Source of the DNA: Luteimonas terrae
Lineage (GTDB): Bacteria; Pseudomonadota; Gammaproteobacteria; Xanthomonadales; Xanthomonadaceae
Assembly (NCBI RefSeq): GCF_004358165.1
Contig: NZ_SMTG01000002.1
Location: 620,001-684,000, forward strand
Reading direction: 5' to 3'
DNA length: 64,000 nt
The notes under the pieces were generated by a model. It ran no database searches. It saw nothing but the letters and a program-made list of their open reading frames with translations, and had not been told where the DNA came from. The position numbers were made by a program, and so were the translations under genes. Below, piece after piece: positions 34,809 through 44,414 of the stretch (the stretch's first letter is position 1; the number at the start of each line of letters is the position of its first letter).

Positions 34809-35405
34809 TCAGGCTGCGGGTGCGGCCTTCTTCGCGGCCCGCTTGCGCACCGGCGGCTTGGCACCGTTGGCGGCCTTGCGCGGCGCCGCACTCTTCTTCG
34901 TCGCTGCCTTCTTCGCGGGCGCACGCTGCGCCGCGGTCTTCTTCGCGGCGGGCCTGGCGCCGCGACGCTGCAGCGCCTCGGTCAGTGCGTCGACACGGGC
35001 ACTGAGCGCGCGCACGTCTTCGCGGCCGGGCACGCCGAGCTTGACCAGGGCGCGCTGCACGCGGTCTTCGAAGACCTTCTCCAGCCGGTCCCAGGTATCG
35101 GCGGCGCGCTCGCGGGTCTGGCCTACGCCGGTCTCGACTGCGCTGCGCATGGTGCCGGCGCGGGTGCTGGCGAACTCGCGCGCGGTCTTCTCCAGACCGG
35201 CGCCTTCCTTCATCAGGCCTTCGAACAGGCGCGAGCCCTCCGCCTGCGCGCGGCCGAATGCGCCCACACCCGCGAGCCAGATCTGTTGCGCGGATTCACT
35301 GATCGACTTCGACAGGGCCTCGCCCCTCGCGGCATCGGCGGCGGGCTTGCGGCGGGGAGCGGACTTCTTCGTGGCTTTCTTCGCGGTCTTCTTGAACGTG
35401 GCCAT
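34809..35405 (-). CDS. Phasin family protein with Ala/Lys/Pro tail
   Basis: The product has 198 residues from ATG 35405. An initial Lys-rich stretch (TFKKTAKKATKKSAPRRKP) is followed by the phasin core (SESAQQIWLAGVGAFGRAQAEGSRLFEGLMKEGAGLE, then a helical run to about 150). An AAKKTAAQRAPAKKAATKK-type histone-like tail ends the chain. This matches the PhaF-like granule-associated proteins, which coat polyhydroxyalkanoate granules and bind DNA. It sits 59 bp downstream of the patatin gene and faces the same way. Confidence 0.88.
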   Translation of the reverse strand: MATFKKTAKKATKKSAPRRKPAADAARGEALSKSISESAQQIWLAGVGAFGRAQAEGSRLFEGLMKEGAGLEKTAREFASTRAGTMRSAVETGVGQTRERAADTWDRLEKVFEDRVQRALVKLGVPGREDVRALSARVDALTEALQRRGARPAAKKTAAQRAPAKKAATKKSAAPRKAANGAKPPVRKRAAKKAAPAA

Positions 35406-35464
35406 CGGGGTCTCCGGGCGGGTGGTGGATGAGGGGCGCAATCGCGTGTTGCGATCCGGGTTGA

Positions 35465-36706
35465 CTACTTCAGGAGCTTGCGGGGTGACGCGGTGACCAG
35501 GCGCTCGACATCGTCGAGCGCGCGATGCAGGCGTGCGGTGGTCTCGGTGCGGCGGCTGCGCCGCGGCGGCAGGCCATCGAGCAGGGTGCGGTCCGTGTCG
35601 GCAAGCATGTCCTCGCGCAAGGCGATGCCATGCGCCGCCAGCACCGGCGCCAGCACGTCGCGACGCGCACGCAGGTCGTCGAGGGTGCGGCGGTAGCCCA
35701 GCGCACAGACGCGGTGGCGCGTGGAGAAACTGAACGCATTGAGAAAGAACAGTTCGGACGCGTCGTCGCCGGGTTCGAACACCAGCTGGTCGACGTCCGG
35801 ATACTGCTGCGCGTACTTCGCCAGTCCCACCTGCATGCGCGATTGCAGCAGCGTGCGGAAGGTCTGCGACAGCACCGCGGGCAGGCCGCCATCGGCGAGC
35901 GGGCGGCGCCGGCGTCGACGCGGCGCATCGGCGGCTTCGCGATCGCTGTAGGGCACCAGCGGGTTGAGTCCCAGCAACAGGTCGATGTCGCGTTCGAGCA
36001 GCACCGAGGCATGCATCGTCCGTCGCAGCGCGCCATCGACATAATGGCGCCCGCCGATGCGAACCGGCGGATAGAGCCCGGGCAGGGCGGCGCTGGCCTG
36101 GACCGCCTGCGAGATCGGAACATCGCGCAGGTCGCCCTGGCCGAACAGCGCGGCCTCGCCGCTGTCGAGATCCACCGCGACCACATGCAGCGCGGCCTCG
36201 AGCGTGCGGAAATCGTTGCTGCGACCACGCCGCGAGAACACGTCGCGCAGGAAACGCTCGACACCCCGGTTGTCGAACACGCCGGTCGGCACCACGCCGC
36301 CGAACAGCGGTGCACGCGTTGCGCCGGGCAGCAGGGCGCGGGTCCAGTCCGCGGCGAGGCGCGGCAGGCCGGCAACGCGCCGCGCGTATTCGCCGAACGC
36401 CGGGCGCAGGAACACGTCGGCGCGGAATTCGAGATCGTCGCTGTCGCCGGTGATGAAGGCGCGGCACATCTCCTCGACGTCGAGCCGGTTGGCGAGCCCC
36501 GCGGCAAGAAAGGCGCCGCTGCTGATACCGACGTAGCTGTCGAGCCGGGTCAGGTCGAGCCCGTCGAGCGCCTCGTCGAGTGCGCGCAGCGCACCCAGTT
36601 CGTACATGCCGCCGAGCGGACCGCCGCCGGCGATGGCCAGACCGATCTTCGGCGCCCGGTTCGAAGCGCGCTTGCGGCGATGTCCGGCGGGATGCAACGA
36701 CAGCAT
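35465..36706 (-). CDS. Patatin-like phospholipase
   Basis: The product has 413 residues. The oxyanion motif GLAIAGGGPLGGM, the nucleophile SYVGISSGAFLAAG (Ser in GISSG) and the catalytic Asp in HYVDGALR are all present. A basic N-terminus (HPAGHRRKRASNR) precedes the domain. It should hydrolyse acyl esters. Position next to a phasin and opposite the FFLEELY gene suggests a role in granule turnover, but that is inference. Confidence 0.9.
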   Translation of the reverse strand: MLSLHPAGHRRKRASNRAPKIGLAIAGGGPLGGMYELGALRALDEALDGLDLTRLDSYVGISSGAFLAAGLANRLDVEEMCRAFITGDSDDLEFRADVFLRPAFGEYARRVAGLPRLAADWTRALLPGATRAPLFGGVVPTGVFDNRGVERFLRDVFSRRGRSNDFRTLEAALHVVAVDLDSGEAALFGQGDLRDVPISQAVQASAALPGLYPPVRIGGRHYVDGALRRTMHASVLLERDIDLLLGLNPLVPYSDREAADAPRRRRRRPLADGGLPAVLSQTFRTLLQSRMQVGLAKYAQQYPDVDQLVFEPGDDASELFFLNAFSFSTRHRVCALGYRRTLDDLRARRDVLAPVLAAHGIALREDMLADTDRTLLDGLPPRRSRRTETTARLHRALDDVERLVTASPRKLLK

Positions 36707-36793
36707 GGCGTGGCCTGGCGGAGGGTCCGACCGAGTCTAGCCACACACTTCTGAAGGATTGCTCCAGACACGGCCAGCGCCGACACTGCGGCG

Positions 36794-37510
36794 ATGACGG
36801 CCTCCGATCTTTCGGCGCGCCTGGCCACGCGACTGGCCTGGCACCAGGCGCTGCACAACCCCGACCATGATCCGCGCATCGGCTCGCACTGGCTGGGCGA
36901 GATCCGCCGCTACCAGGCCTCGCGTCTGCGCCGCAGCTTCGCGCACTTCCTCGACGACCCGACGCGCGCGCCGGCAGCGACGTTCTTCCTCGGCGACGTC
37001 TACGGCGACCGTGACTTCACCCGACGCGATGCCGACATCGCCCGCATCCTGCCGACCATGCGGCGCCTGCTGCCGGCGCGCCTGCTGGAAACGGTGTCGG
37101 ATGCGATCGAACTCGGCGCGTTGAGCCAGGCGCTGGACCTGCGCATGGTCGAGGCCTTGCAGACGCTGGCACCGCGCCGGCGCAAGCTCGACGACGCGCT
37201 GTATGCGGCGGCGTATCGGCAGGTGGGTCGCGCAGGCCTGCGCAGGCGCCAGGTGCGACTGATCGGGCGGGTCGGCCGCGGTTTCGGCAAAGCCCTGAAG
37301 ATGCGCGGCGTCTCGGCGCTGCTCGCGTTCTCGCGTGGTCCGGCGCGACTGGCCGGGCTCACCGAACTGCAGGGATTTCTGGAACGCGGCTATGCGGCGT
37401 TCGAAGCGCTGGGGGATCCCGACGCGTTCGTCGCCGAGATCGAGCGGGATGAGGGGGAGGTGTCGCGGCGGTTGTTCGCCGGGGATCCGGATCCTTACGG
37501 ATTTCAATAA
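36794..37510 (+). CDS. FFLEELY-motif protein
   Basis: The product has 238 residues, largely helical. The segment ATFFLGDVYGDRDFTRRDADI carries the FFLxxxY motif that gives the family its name. YQASRLRRSFAHFLDDP and the region LARLAGLTELQGFLERGYAAF are also characteristic. Function is unknown. It is divergent from the patatin gene, 87 bp away. The family is typically found near PHA-system genes in xanthomonads. Confidence 0.82.
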   Translation: MTASDLSARLATRLAWHQALHNPDHDPRIGSHWLGEIRRYQASRLRRSFAHFLDDPTRAPAATFFLGDVYGDRDFTRRDADIARILPTMRRLLPARLLETVSDAIELGALSQALDLRMVEALQTLAPRRRKLDDALYAAAYRQVGRAGLRRRQVRLIGRVGRGFGKALKMRGVSALLAFSRGPARLAGLTELQGFLERGYAAFEALGDPDAFVAEIERDEGEVSRRLFAGDPDPYGFQ

Positions 37511-37527
37511 TTGATCGGAATTCTCGC

Positions 37528-37633
37528 TCGTCATCCCAGCGAACGCTGGGATCCATTTGCTCTTCAGAGCCTCAGATCAAAGGCGACGAAGGCCAAAATC
37601 AAAATGGACCCCAGCTTTCGCTGGGGCGACGAC
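37528..37633. repeat. Inverted REP pair (REPIN-like element)
   Basis: The left arm TCGTCATCCCAGCG + AACGCTGGGATCCATTTG and the right arm AAAATGGACCCCAGC + TTTCGCTGGGGCGACGA are inverted copies that together span about 106 bp. Both ends carry the (T)CGTC/GACGA head. It lies between the FFLEELY stop and the PHA-system stop, so it separates convergent genes. Confidence 0.88.
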
Positions 37634-37699
37634 AAACTCGCTCGGCGCGGATTCCACATTCACAGGCCGAAACTGCTTGCTCGGAAGTTTGAGAAGCGC

Positions 37700-37972
37700 T
37701 CAGAACTTCTCCGCCAGCACCCGGCGGATCTCCGCCTCGATCGGACCCTGCATCGCCGACAGCAGGAAGCCCAGCTTCGCGGTCACGCGCAGGTTGCCCG
37801 GCAGCAGCGCGATCGCGCCGTCCACGCCCGAGCGGCTGAAGTTGAGCTTGTCGCCGTCCCAGCCGTACTTCATGTCGAACCGTTCCGAGAGCTTCTTGGC
37901 GACGGCCTCGACCGCGGAGCGCGCCTTCTCCGGCGGCAGCGAATGGGGATGGGTGATGTCGATGCCGGCCAT
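37700..37972 (-). CDS. Polyhydroxyalkanoic-acid-system family protein
   Basis: The product has 90 residues from ATG 37972, with GGGAG 6 nt upstream; the 101-residue reading from 38005 is rejected. MAGIDITHPHSLPPEKARSAVEAVAKKLSERF and VDGAIALLPGNLRVTAKLGFLLSAMQGPIEAEIRRVL match the PHA_gran_rgn domain. It is small and cytosolic. It completes a phasin/patatin/FFLEELY/PHA cluster, though phaC is not in the window. Confidence 0.85.
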   Translation of the reverse strand: MAGIDITHPHSLPPEKARSAVEAVAKKLSERFDMKYGWDGDKLNFSRSGVDGAIALLPGNLRVTAKLGFLLSAMQGPIEAEIRRVLAEKF

Positions 37973-38067
37973 GCGCAGCTCCCGCGGGTTGTCGTGGAGG
38001 CGCATTGTGCCCGGGGCCGCGTGATGGCGCGACAGCGCATCGCGCGAGCGTGCTAGATTCCCGGCGC

Positions 38068-38865
38068 ATGACTGCGCTCAAGCTGCGTTTCCCCACGTCC
38101 GACGAACCCGAACTGCCGCTCGACATCGGTGTGCACGGCATCGGCCGCGCCGGCGGTGGCGCACTGGCGCCGGTCGCCGACGGCAGCGAGCCCAGCGTGC
38201 GTTTCTGCGTCGATCGCCGCGGCGTGTGGCTGACCGTCAGCGAAGGCGTGCAGGGCGTGCACGTCAACGGCCGACAGGTCCGCCGCATGGCAATGCTGCG
38301 CACCGGCGACGCGATCTTCGTCGACGGGCACGAGCTGCGGCTGGTCTCGGCCACGCCGTTGGCCGAGATCGTGCCGCCGGATCCGGCCGACGACGAGGGC
38401 GACGAGCCCGATCCGCGCGTCGTATTGCGTGGCGTGGGCGGTCGGTATCACGGCCGCAGTTTCACCCTCGATCGGCCGCGGCTGGTGGGGCGTCACGGCG
38501 AGGCCGACATCCGCATCGACGAGCCCGGCTTCGCCGACCGCCACGCACGGCTCGAGCGCGTCGGCGGCATGGTCCGCCTGACCGATCTGGGTTCGGCCGA
38601 AGGCAGCGTCGTGAACGGCGAACTGTTGCGCGACGCCGTGCTGCAGGCCGGCGATCAGATCGTGTTCGATGCGCACCATCGTTTCGTCGTCGAGGCGCCG
38701 GCGCGTGCTTCGCGCGGGCTCGGCTACGACCCGGATGTCGAACCGACGCCGCTGCTCGACGACCTGCCTGCTCCGCGCGGTGGCCTGCGGCTGCCGTGGC
38801 TGCTGCTGGCGGCGGTCCTGCTGGCCGGACTGCTCGGTGCGCTGCTGCTGTTCGGCGCGGCCTGA
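38068..38865 (+). CDS. FHA-domain membrane protein, probable leaderless start
   Basis: The product has 265 residues from ATG 38068. The central FHA domain carries RPRLVGRHGEADIRIDEPGFADRHARLERVGG and ends VVNGELLRDAVLQAGDQIVFD; the phosphothreonine-binding Arg and the Ser/Asn positions are recognisable. An N-terminal FHA-like repeat may be present at about 10-95 (VHVNGRQVRRMAMLRTGD). A C-terminal membrane span is LPWLLLAAVLLAGLLGALLLF. A TAGATT hexamer at 38054-38059 is only 8 nt before ATG, with no ribosome site between, so the mRNA may be leaderless. Confidence 0.85.
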   Translation: MTALKLRFPTSDEPELPLDIGVHGIGRAGGGALAPVADGSEPSVRFCVDRRGVWLTVSEGVQGVHVNGRQVRRMAMLRTGDAIFVDGHELRLVSATPLAEIVPPDPADDEGDEPDPRVVLRGVGGRYHGRSFTLDRPRLVGRHGEADIRIDEPGFADRHARLERVGGMVRLTDLGSAEGSVVNGELLRDAVLQAGDQIVFDAHHRFVVEAPARASRGLGYDPDVEPTPLLDDLPAPRGGLRLPWLLLAAVLLAGLLGALLLFGAA

Positions 38866-38976
38866 GGCGCGCCACGCGCCAACCCGACCCGGAAAAACAC
38901 TTCAGGCGCTTCCAGCAGCCGGCGCCAGCACAACGTGTCAGGCAACGTCGTCGCGCCAGGCGGGTAGCGGCGACGC

Positions 38977-39669
38977 TCATCGTCCGTGCTGTGCCCGGCG
39001 GGCGCCGGCCGCAGTCACGCGTCGGCGTTCAAGCGCCTTCCACACGCGCCATCCGAGCAGCAGCGCGAGAATGCCTGCATACAGCGCCGGCTCGCGCCAA
39101 TCGGATTTCACGATCCACCAGAAATGCAGCACCGCGAGCGCGGCGATCGCATAGATCGCCTTGTGCAGGCGACCCCAGTTGCGGCCGAGGCGGCGCATCC
39201 AGCCCTTGGTCGACGTCACCGCCAGCGGCACCAGCAGCAGCCAGGCCAGAAAGCCGACGGTGATGAAGGGACGCCGCGCGATTTCCGTCGCCACCTGCGA
39301 CAGGTCGCCGACCAGATCCAGCGCCAGCCACACCGCGAAATGCAGACTCGCGTAGACGAATGCGTACAGACCCAGCATGCGCCGGAAGCGGACCGGCGTG
39401 GTCCAGCCGCTGATCTGGCGCAAGGGCGTGATCGCGAGCGTGATCAGCAACAGGCGCAGCGCGCCGATGCCCAGTTCGTGCTCGATCGCGACCACGGGCT
39501 CGGCGCCCAGCGCGTCGACGTTCGCGCCACCGAGTACCTGCCACACCCGCCAGCCCAGCCAGGCCAGCGGCGCCAGACACAGCAGGTGCACCAGGACCTT
39601 GCCGACGATCACTCCGGTCGGCGTGGACGCCTTGCGCGCAGGCGCGCGCGGCCCGGGGCTCAATACCAC
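38977..39669 (-). CDS. msrQ: MsrQ, haem membrane subunit of the periplasmic Met-sulfoxide reductase
   Basis: The product has 230 residues. GTG 39669 lets the frame begin just inside the msrP end (10-bp overlap). Six hydrophobic spans carry the conserved haem-ligand histidines, in the regions [17 protein letters not shown] and [39 protein letters not shown] is diagnostic of the MsrQ/YedZ family. It passes electrons to MsrP at the inner membrane. Confidence 0.92.
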   Translation of the reverse strand: MVLSPGPRAPARKASTPTGVIVGKVLVHLLCLAPLAWLGWRVWQVLGGANVDALGAEPVVAIEHELGIGALRLLLITLAITPLRQISGWTTPVRFRRMLGLYAFVYASLHFAVWLALDLVGDLSQVATEIARRPFITVGFLAWLLLVPLAVTSTKGWMRRLGRNWGRLHKAIYAIAALAVLHFWWIVKSDWREPALYAGILALLLGWRVWKALERRRVTAAGARRAQHGR

Positions 39670-40628
39670 TTGCGCAGATCCATGCCCGCGTAGAGCGAGG
39701 CCACCTGGTCGGCGTAGCCGTTGAACGGGCGGGTGTCGATGCGGTTGGCGAGCAGGCGATTGCCGCTGCCGGCGATGCGGCGTTCGGTCTTCTGGCTCCA
39801 GCGCGGGTGATCGACCGCCGGATTGACGTTGCTGAAGAACCCGTACTCAGACGGCTGCAGATCGTTCCAGGCGGTGCTGGGCATGCGCTCGACGAAGCGG
39901 ATGCCGACGATGGACTTGATGCTCTTGAAGCCGTATTTCCAAGGCACCACGAGCCGCAGCGGTGAGCCGTTCTGCTGCGGCAGCGGCTTGCCGTAGAGAC
40001 CGGTGGCGAGAAACGCGAGCGGATGCATGGCCTCGTCGGTCCGCAGGCCTTCGCGATACGGCCAGCGGATCGACCGGAAACGCAGGCCCGGCATCTGTTC
40101 GCGATCGGCCAGCGTGGTGAACGCGACGAATTTGGCTTTCGAGTTGGGCTCGAACTTGCGCAGTACCGAGGCCAGCGGCACGCCGCTCCAGGGAATCACC
40201 ATCGACCAGCCCTCGACGCAGCGCAGGCGGTAGATGCGTTCCTCGTTGGCGACGCCATGCAGCAAATCCTCGAACGACACCCGTCCGGGCTTGGCGCACT
40301 CGCCACCGACTTCGACCGTCCACGGCGATGTGCGCAGCGTCTTGGCCGCGCTCGACGGGTCGCCCTTGCCGGTGCCGAACTCGTAGAAGTTGTTGTAGGT
40401 CGTGATGTCCTCGTAGCGCGTCAGCGGCTCGTCGGTCCGAAACCCGCTGCGCGCCTGGGCGGGCGTCACCGGGGTCGTGGAGGCCGGCGGCGGCTCGGCA
40501 TCCGCGCACCCGGCCAGGCCGAGCGCCGGCGCGGCCGCCATCAGGGCGAGCAGGCGGCGGCGGTCGCGGTAGACGGCCTCGTCGGTGACTTCGGATTCTC
40601 GGATCCGCAGGGCTTCGCGCAGCGACAT
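39660..40628 (-). CDS. msrP: MsrP, periplasmic molybdopterin Met-sulfoxide reductase
   Basis: The product has 322 residues from ATG 40628. The N-terminal signal [20 protein letters not shown] combines twin-arginine features with a possible lipobox (LAGC), unusual for this enzyme. The Mo-coordinating Cys lies in [63 protein letters not shown] and [11 protein letters not shown] are hallmark blocks. It repairs oxidised methionine in periplasmic proteins using electrons from MsrQ. The two stops and starts overlap by 10 bp. Confidence 0.94.
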   Translation of the reverse strand: MSLREALRIRESEVTDEAVYRDRRRLLALMAAAPALGLAGCADAEPPPASTTPVTPAQARSGFRTDEPLTRYEDITTYNNFYEFGTGKGDPSSAAKTLRTSPWTVEVGGECAKPGRVSFEDLLHGVANEERIYRLRCVEGWSMVIPWSGVPLASVLRKFEPNSKAKFVAFTTLADREQMPGLRFRSIRWPYREGLRTDEAMHPLAFLATGLYGKPLPQQNGSPLRLVVPWKYGFKSIKSIVGIRFVERMPSTAWNDLQPSEYGFFSNVNPAVDHPRWSQKTERRIAGSGNRLLANRIDTRPFNGYADQVASLYAGMDLRKWY

Positions 40629-40764
40629 CGGGAACACTCCTGGGCGCTCGGCGCCGCGACTGGAACATCGACTCATACGTTGCCAGCGCAACCATTGGAT
40701 GCGCGTCAAACTGCTGCGCTGCGGCATACTTGCCGGCCCCGAAATCCGTTCCGTGGAGTGTTCA

Positions 40765-41865
40765 ATGGCGCGTGCGTACAACTTTGCTCCCGGACCGGCG
40801 GCCTTGCCTGAAAGCGTGCTGAAACAGGCACAGGCGGACATGCTCGAGTGGGGCGATGCCGGTGCGTCGATCGTCGAGATGAGCCACCGCGGACCGGAGT
40901 TCATGGAGGTCGCGGCGCGTGCCGAGGCCGACCTGCGCACGCTGCTGGCGATTCCGGACGACTACGCGGTGCTGTTCCTGCCCGGCGGCGCGACCACCGC
41001 CCAGGCGCTGCTGCCCCTGAACTTCGCCGATGCGGGCGCGACGGTCGACTACGTCGTGACCGGCCATTGGGGCAAGACCGCGCTCAAGCAGCTCACGCCG
41101 TCGGTGCAGCTCAACGTCGCCGCCAGCGGCGAGGCCGACGGCTGGCGCACGATTCCCGCGCGCGACAGCTGGCGCCTGACCCCCGGCGCGGCCTACGTGC
41201 ACATCACCGCCAACGAGACCATCCACGGCGTCGAGTTCCGCCCGGCTTGGGGCGAGCCCGCGCCCGACACCGGCAACGTGCCGCTGTTCGCCGATTTCAG
41301 TTCCAGCATCGCGTCGGAGCCGATCGACATCTCGCGCTACGGGGTGATCTACGCCGGCGCGCAGAAGAATCTCGGACCGGTCGGCATCTCGGTGGTGATC
41401 ATCCGCCGCGATCTGCTGGAACGTGCCGGCCAGCCGCGCGCGAACATCTTCGACTACCGCGCGCAGCTCGCGAACGATTCGATGCTCAACACGCCGCCGA
41501 CCTGGAACTGGTATCTGGCCGGTCTGGTGTTCCGCTGGATGCTCGACGCAGGCGGTACCGCCGCGTTCGACCGGCTCAGCGACCAGAAGGCGGCGCTGCT
41601 CTACGGCGCGATCGACGGTTCGGGCGGCTTCTATCGCAACGACGTCGATGTCGCGGTGCGTTCGCGCATGAACGTGCCGTTCTTCCTCGCCGACGAGGCG
41701 CGCAACGACGCGTTTCTCGCCGGCGCGCGCGAAGCGGGCCTGATCGGCCTCAAGGGACACCGCGTGCTCGGCGGCATGCGCGCGTCCATCTACAACGCGA
41801 TGCCGGTCGACGGCGTCCGCGCCCTCGTCGACTACATGCAGGATTTTCAGAAGCGCAATGGCTGA
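40765..41865 (+). CDS. serC: Phosphoserine aminotransferase
   Basis: The product has 366 residues from ATG 40765 with GGAG 7 nt upstream. [21 protein letters not shown] and [16 protein letters not shown] match SerC. The PLP-binding Lys is in [38 protein letters not shown] and [20 protein letters not shown] complete the fold. It forms phosphoserine, and can serve pyridoxine synthesis. It is the first gene of an overlapping operon with pheA and aroA. Confidence 0.96.
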   Translation: MARAYNFAPGPAALPESVLKQAQADMLEWGDAGASIVEMSHRGPEFMEVAARAEADLRTLLAIPDDYAVLFLPGGATTAQALLPLNFADAGATVDYVVTGHWGKTALKQLTPSVQLNVAASGEADGWRTIPARDSWRLTPGAAYVHITANETIHGVEFRPAWGEPAPDTGNVPLFADFSSSIASEPIDISRYGVIYAGAQKNLGPVGISVVIIRRDLLERAGQPRANIFDYRAQLANDSMLNTPPTWNWYLAGLVFRWMLDAGGTAAFDRLSDQKAALLYGAIDGSGGFYRNDVDVAVRSRMNVPFFLADEARNDAFLAGAREAGLIGLKGHRVLGGMRASIYNAMPVDGVRALVDYMQDFQKRNG

Positions 41866-43036
41866 TTCGAAGAAAAAGACCGCAGGCGCCGCCGGGACGA
41901 AGACGCCGGCGGCGGCCAAGGTGGAGGCGGCGAAGGCGGCCGCGACGGCAGGCGTGGCCAAGCCCGATCTCGACGCGGTGCGCGCGCAGATCGACGGCAT
42001 CGATCGCCAGATCCAGACGCTGATCGCCGAGCGCGCGCAGTTCGCGCGGCAGGTCGGCAAGGCCAAGGGCAAGCTCGCCGCCGCCGTCGATTACTACCGG
42101 CCCGAACGCGAGGCGCAGGTACTGCGCCGCGTCGTCGATCGCAACGACGGTCCGCTGTCGGACGCCGAGCTGGTGCGCCTGTTCCGCGAAATCATGTCGG
42201 CGTGCCTGGCCCAGCAGGAGCCGCTGAAGATCGGCTATCTCGGGCCTGAGGGCACGTTCTCGCAGCAGGCGGTCCACAAGCAGTTCGGCCATTCGGCCAA
42301 GGGCCTGCCGCTGGCGAGTATCGAGGAGGTGTTCGACGAAGTCGCGGCCGGCAATGCCGACTTCGGCGTCGTGCCGGTCGAGAATTCGGGGCAGGGCACC
42401 ATCCAGTCGACGCTCGACATGTTCCTGACCTCGCCGCTGAAGATCTGCGGCGAAGTGGAACTGCGCGTGCACCAGTACCTGCTGTCGCGGACCGGCCGTC
42501 TGGACGACATCGAGCGCGTCTACTCGCACGGTCTGTCCCTGGCACAGTGCAAGCAGTGGCTGCGGACCAATCTGCCGGGCGTCGAGAAGCACGCGGTGGT
42601 CAGCAACGCCGAGGCGGTGCGCCGGGCGAAGAAGTCCGACGACGCGGCGGCGATCGCAGGCGAGAATGCCGCGCACGTCTACGGCATGCAGGTCATCGCC
42701 GGCCCGATCGAGGACCGCAGCGACAACACCACGCGCTTTCTCGTCATCGGCCGCGCCTCGTTCCCGCCCTCGGGCAACGACCGCACCTCACTGATGGTTT
42801 TCATCCGCGACCAGCCCGGCGCGCTGTACCGCATCCTCGAGCCGTTGGCGCGCCGCGACATCAGCATGAACCGCATCGAGTCGCGGCCCGCGCACGGCGC
42901 GCTGTGGCAGTACGCGTTCTTCATCGAGGTCAACGGACACGTCGACGAATCGCCGCTGAAGGATGCCCTTGGCGAGATCGACGCCTTCGCCGGCGAAGTC
43001 CGTGTGCTCGGCTCCTACCCGGTGGCAGTGCCGTGA
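41858..43036 (+). CDS. pheA: Bifunctional chorismate mutase / prephenate dehydratase
   Basis: The product has 392 residues. Its start lies within the last 8 bp of serC. An Ala/Lys-rich extension ([20 protein letters not shown]) precedes the mutase domain ([30 protein letters not shown]). The dehydratase domain has [30 protein letters not shown] and the catalytic TRF ([10 protein letters not shown]). The regulatory ACT domain has the Phe-binding NRIESRPA. It converts chorismate to phenylpyruvate. Feedback inhibition by phenylalanine is expected from the ACT domain. Confidence 0.96.
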   Translation: MADSKKKTAGAAGTKTPAAAKVEAAKAAATAGVAKPDLDAVRAQIDGIDRQIQTLIAERAQFARQVGKAKGKLAAAVDYYRPEREAQVLRRVVDRNDGPLSDAELVRLFREIMSACLAQQEPLKIGYLGPEGTFSQQAVHKQFGHSAKGLPLASIEEVFDEVAAGNADFGVVPVENSGQGTIQSTLDMFLTSPLKICGEVELRVHQYLLSRTGRLDDIERVYSHGLSLAQCKQWLRTNLPGVEKHAVVSNAEAVRRAKKSDDAAAIAGENAAHVYGMQVIAGPIEDRSDNTTRFLVIGRASFPPSGNDRTSLMVFIRDQPGALYRILEPLARRDISMNRIESRPAHGALWQYAFFIEVNGHVDESPLKDALGEIDAFAGEVRVLGSYPVAVP

Positions 43037-44346
43037 GCGAGGCCTTGTGGATCGCGGCGCCCGGCGCGCCGCTGCGCGGCGAAGTGCGGGTGCCCGGCGA
43101 CAAGTCGGTCTCGCACCGCGCGATCATGCTGGCCGCACTGGCCGATGGCACCTCGCGCATCGACGGCTTTCTCGAAGGCGAGGACGCCCGCGCGACCGAG
43201 GCAATCTTCCGCAGACTCGGGGTCGCGATCGAAACGCCCGAGCCCGGCGTACGCATCGTGCACGGCGTCGGCATCGATGGCCTGCGCGCCGCCGATGGAC
43301 CGCTGGACTGCGGCAATGCCGGCACCGGCATGCGCCTGCTCGCCGGCCTGCTCGCGGGCCAGGCCTTCGACAGCACGCTGATCGGCGACGCCTCGCTGTC
43401 GAAGCGGCCGATGCGCCGCGTGACCGGGCCGCTGGCGCAGATGGGCGCGCGCATCGACACCGGCGAAGGCGGCGTGCCGCCGCTGCAGGTGCATGGCGGC
43501 GCGCCGCTCAGCGGCATCGAATTCGACAATGCGCTGGCCAGCGCACAGGTGAAGTCCTGCCTGCTGCTGGCCGGTCTGTACGCGGACGGCGATACCGTCG
43601 TCCACGAAGCCCGCCCGACGCGCGACTACACCGAGCGGATGCTGGCCGCGTTCGGATGGCCGATCACCTTCGCGCCGGGTATCGCACGCCTGACCGGCGG
43701 CCATCGCCTGCGCGCCACCGACGTGCGTGTGCCGGCCGATTTCTCGTCGGCGGCGTTCTTCCTCGTCGCCGCGTCGATCATTCCCGGCTCCGACCTGCTG
43801 CTGCGCCGCGTCGGCATGAATCCGCGCCGCACCGGCCTGCTGCACGTGCTGCGTCTGATGGGCGCCGACATCGTCGAATCCGATGCGGGCGAGGAGGGCG
43901 GCGAGCCCGTTGCCGACCTGCGCGTGCGTCACGCGCAGTTGCGTGGCATCGATGTGCCGGAAGTCCACGTGCCGGACATGATCGACGAGTTCCCGGCGCT
44001 GTTTGTCGCCGCGGCCTGCGCGTCCGGGGCCACCCGCGTCACGGGCGCCCACGAGCTGCGGGTCAAGGAATCGGACCGCATCGCGACGATGGCCGCGGGT
44101 CTGCGCACGCTGGGTGTCGCGATCGAGGAGGCCGAGGACGGCGTGACGATCACCGGCAGCGCCGAGGGTTTCGGCAGCGGCACGGTTGACAGTCACGGCG
44201 ATCACCGCATCGCGATGTCGTTCGCGATCGCCGGCCAGCGTGCGCGCGGAGAGGTCGTCATCGGCGACACCGCCAACGTCGCGACGTCGTTCCCGGGCTT
44301 CGTGCAGTTGGCCGGACGGGTCGGCTTCGCATTACGCGCGCCGTAA
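43033..44346 (+). CDS. aroA: 3-phosphoshikimate 1-carboxyvinyltransferase (EPSP synthase)
   Basis: The product has 437 residues; GTG 43033 overlaps the pheA TGA. GDKSVSHRAIML binds shikimate-3-phosphate. CGNAGTGMRLLAGL is the PEP loop, retaining the Gly of sensitive enzymes but with TGMRLL rather than the enteric TAMRPL. ASAQVKSCLLLAGLYA and VKESDRIATMAAGL follow. It makes EPSP for the shikimate pathway, upstream of PheA. Co-transcription of serC, pheA and aroA is assured by the overlaps. Confidence 0.96.
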   Translation: MSEALWIAAPGAPLRGEVRVPGDKSVSHRAIMLAALADGTSRIDGFLEGEDARATEAIFRRLGVAIETPEPGVRIVHGVGIDGLRAADGPLDCGNAGTGMRLLAGLLAGQAFDSTLIGDASLSKRPMRRVTGPLAQMGARIDTGEGGVPPLQVHGGAPLSGIEFDNALASAQVKSCLLLAGLYADGDTVVHEARPTRDYTERMLAAFGWPITFAPGIARLTGGHRLRATDVRVPADFSSAAFFLVAASIIPGSDLLLRRVGMNPRRTGLLHVLRLMGADIVESDAGEEGGEPVADLRVRHAQLRGIDVPEVHVPDMIDEFPALFVAAACASGATRVTGAHELRVKESDRIATMAAGLRTLGVAIEEAEDGVTITGSAEGFGSGTVDSHGDHRIAMSFAIAGQRARGEVVIGDTANVATSFPGFVQLAGRVGFALRAP

Positions 44347-44351
44347 TCCAT

Positions 44352-44388
44352 CGAAAAGAAAACGCCCGCATCCTGCGATGCGGGCGTT
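44352..44388 (-). terminator. Terminator between aroA and tonB-like genes
   Basis: The stem AACGCCCGCA/TGCGGGCGTT has an 8-nt loop. Read on the minus strand it is followed by TTTCTTTTC, so it best terminates the TonB-like genes arriving from the right. On the plus strand no U-tract follows. Confidence 0.75.
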
Positions 44389-44414
44389 CCGGCTGCAGAT
44401 TCCATCGGATCAGA

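Noticed and set aside
42547..43032. Extended N-terminus for aroA from an upstream in-frame ATG
   Set aside because: The extra residues are antisense-like Arg/Gly-rich sequence inside pheA; the GTG overlap start gives the standard length.
44352..44388. Terminator for aroA
   Set aside because: The U-tract is present only in the minus-strand sense, so it is assigned to the TonB-like genes; it may act bidirectionally but that is not supported.
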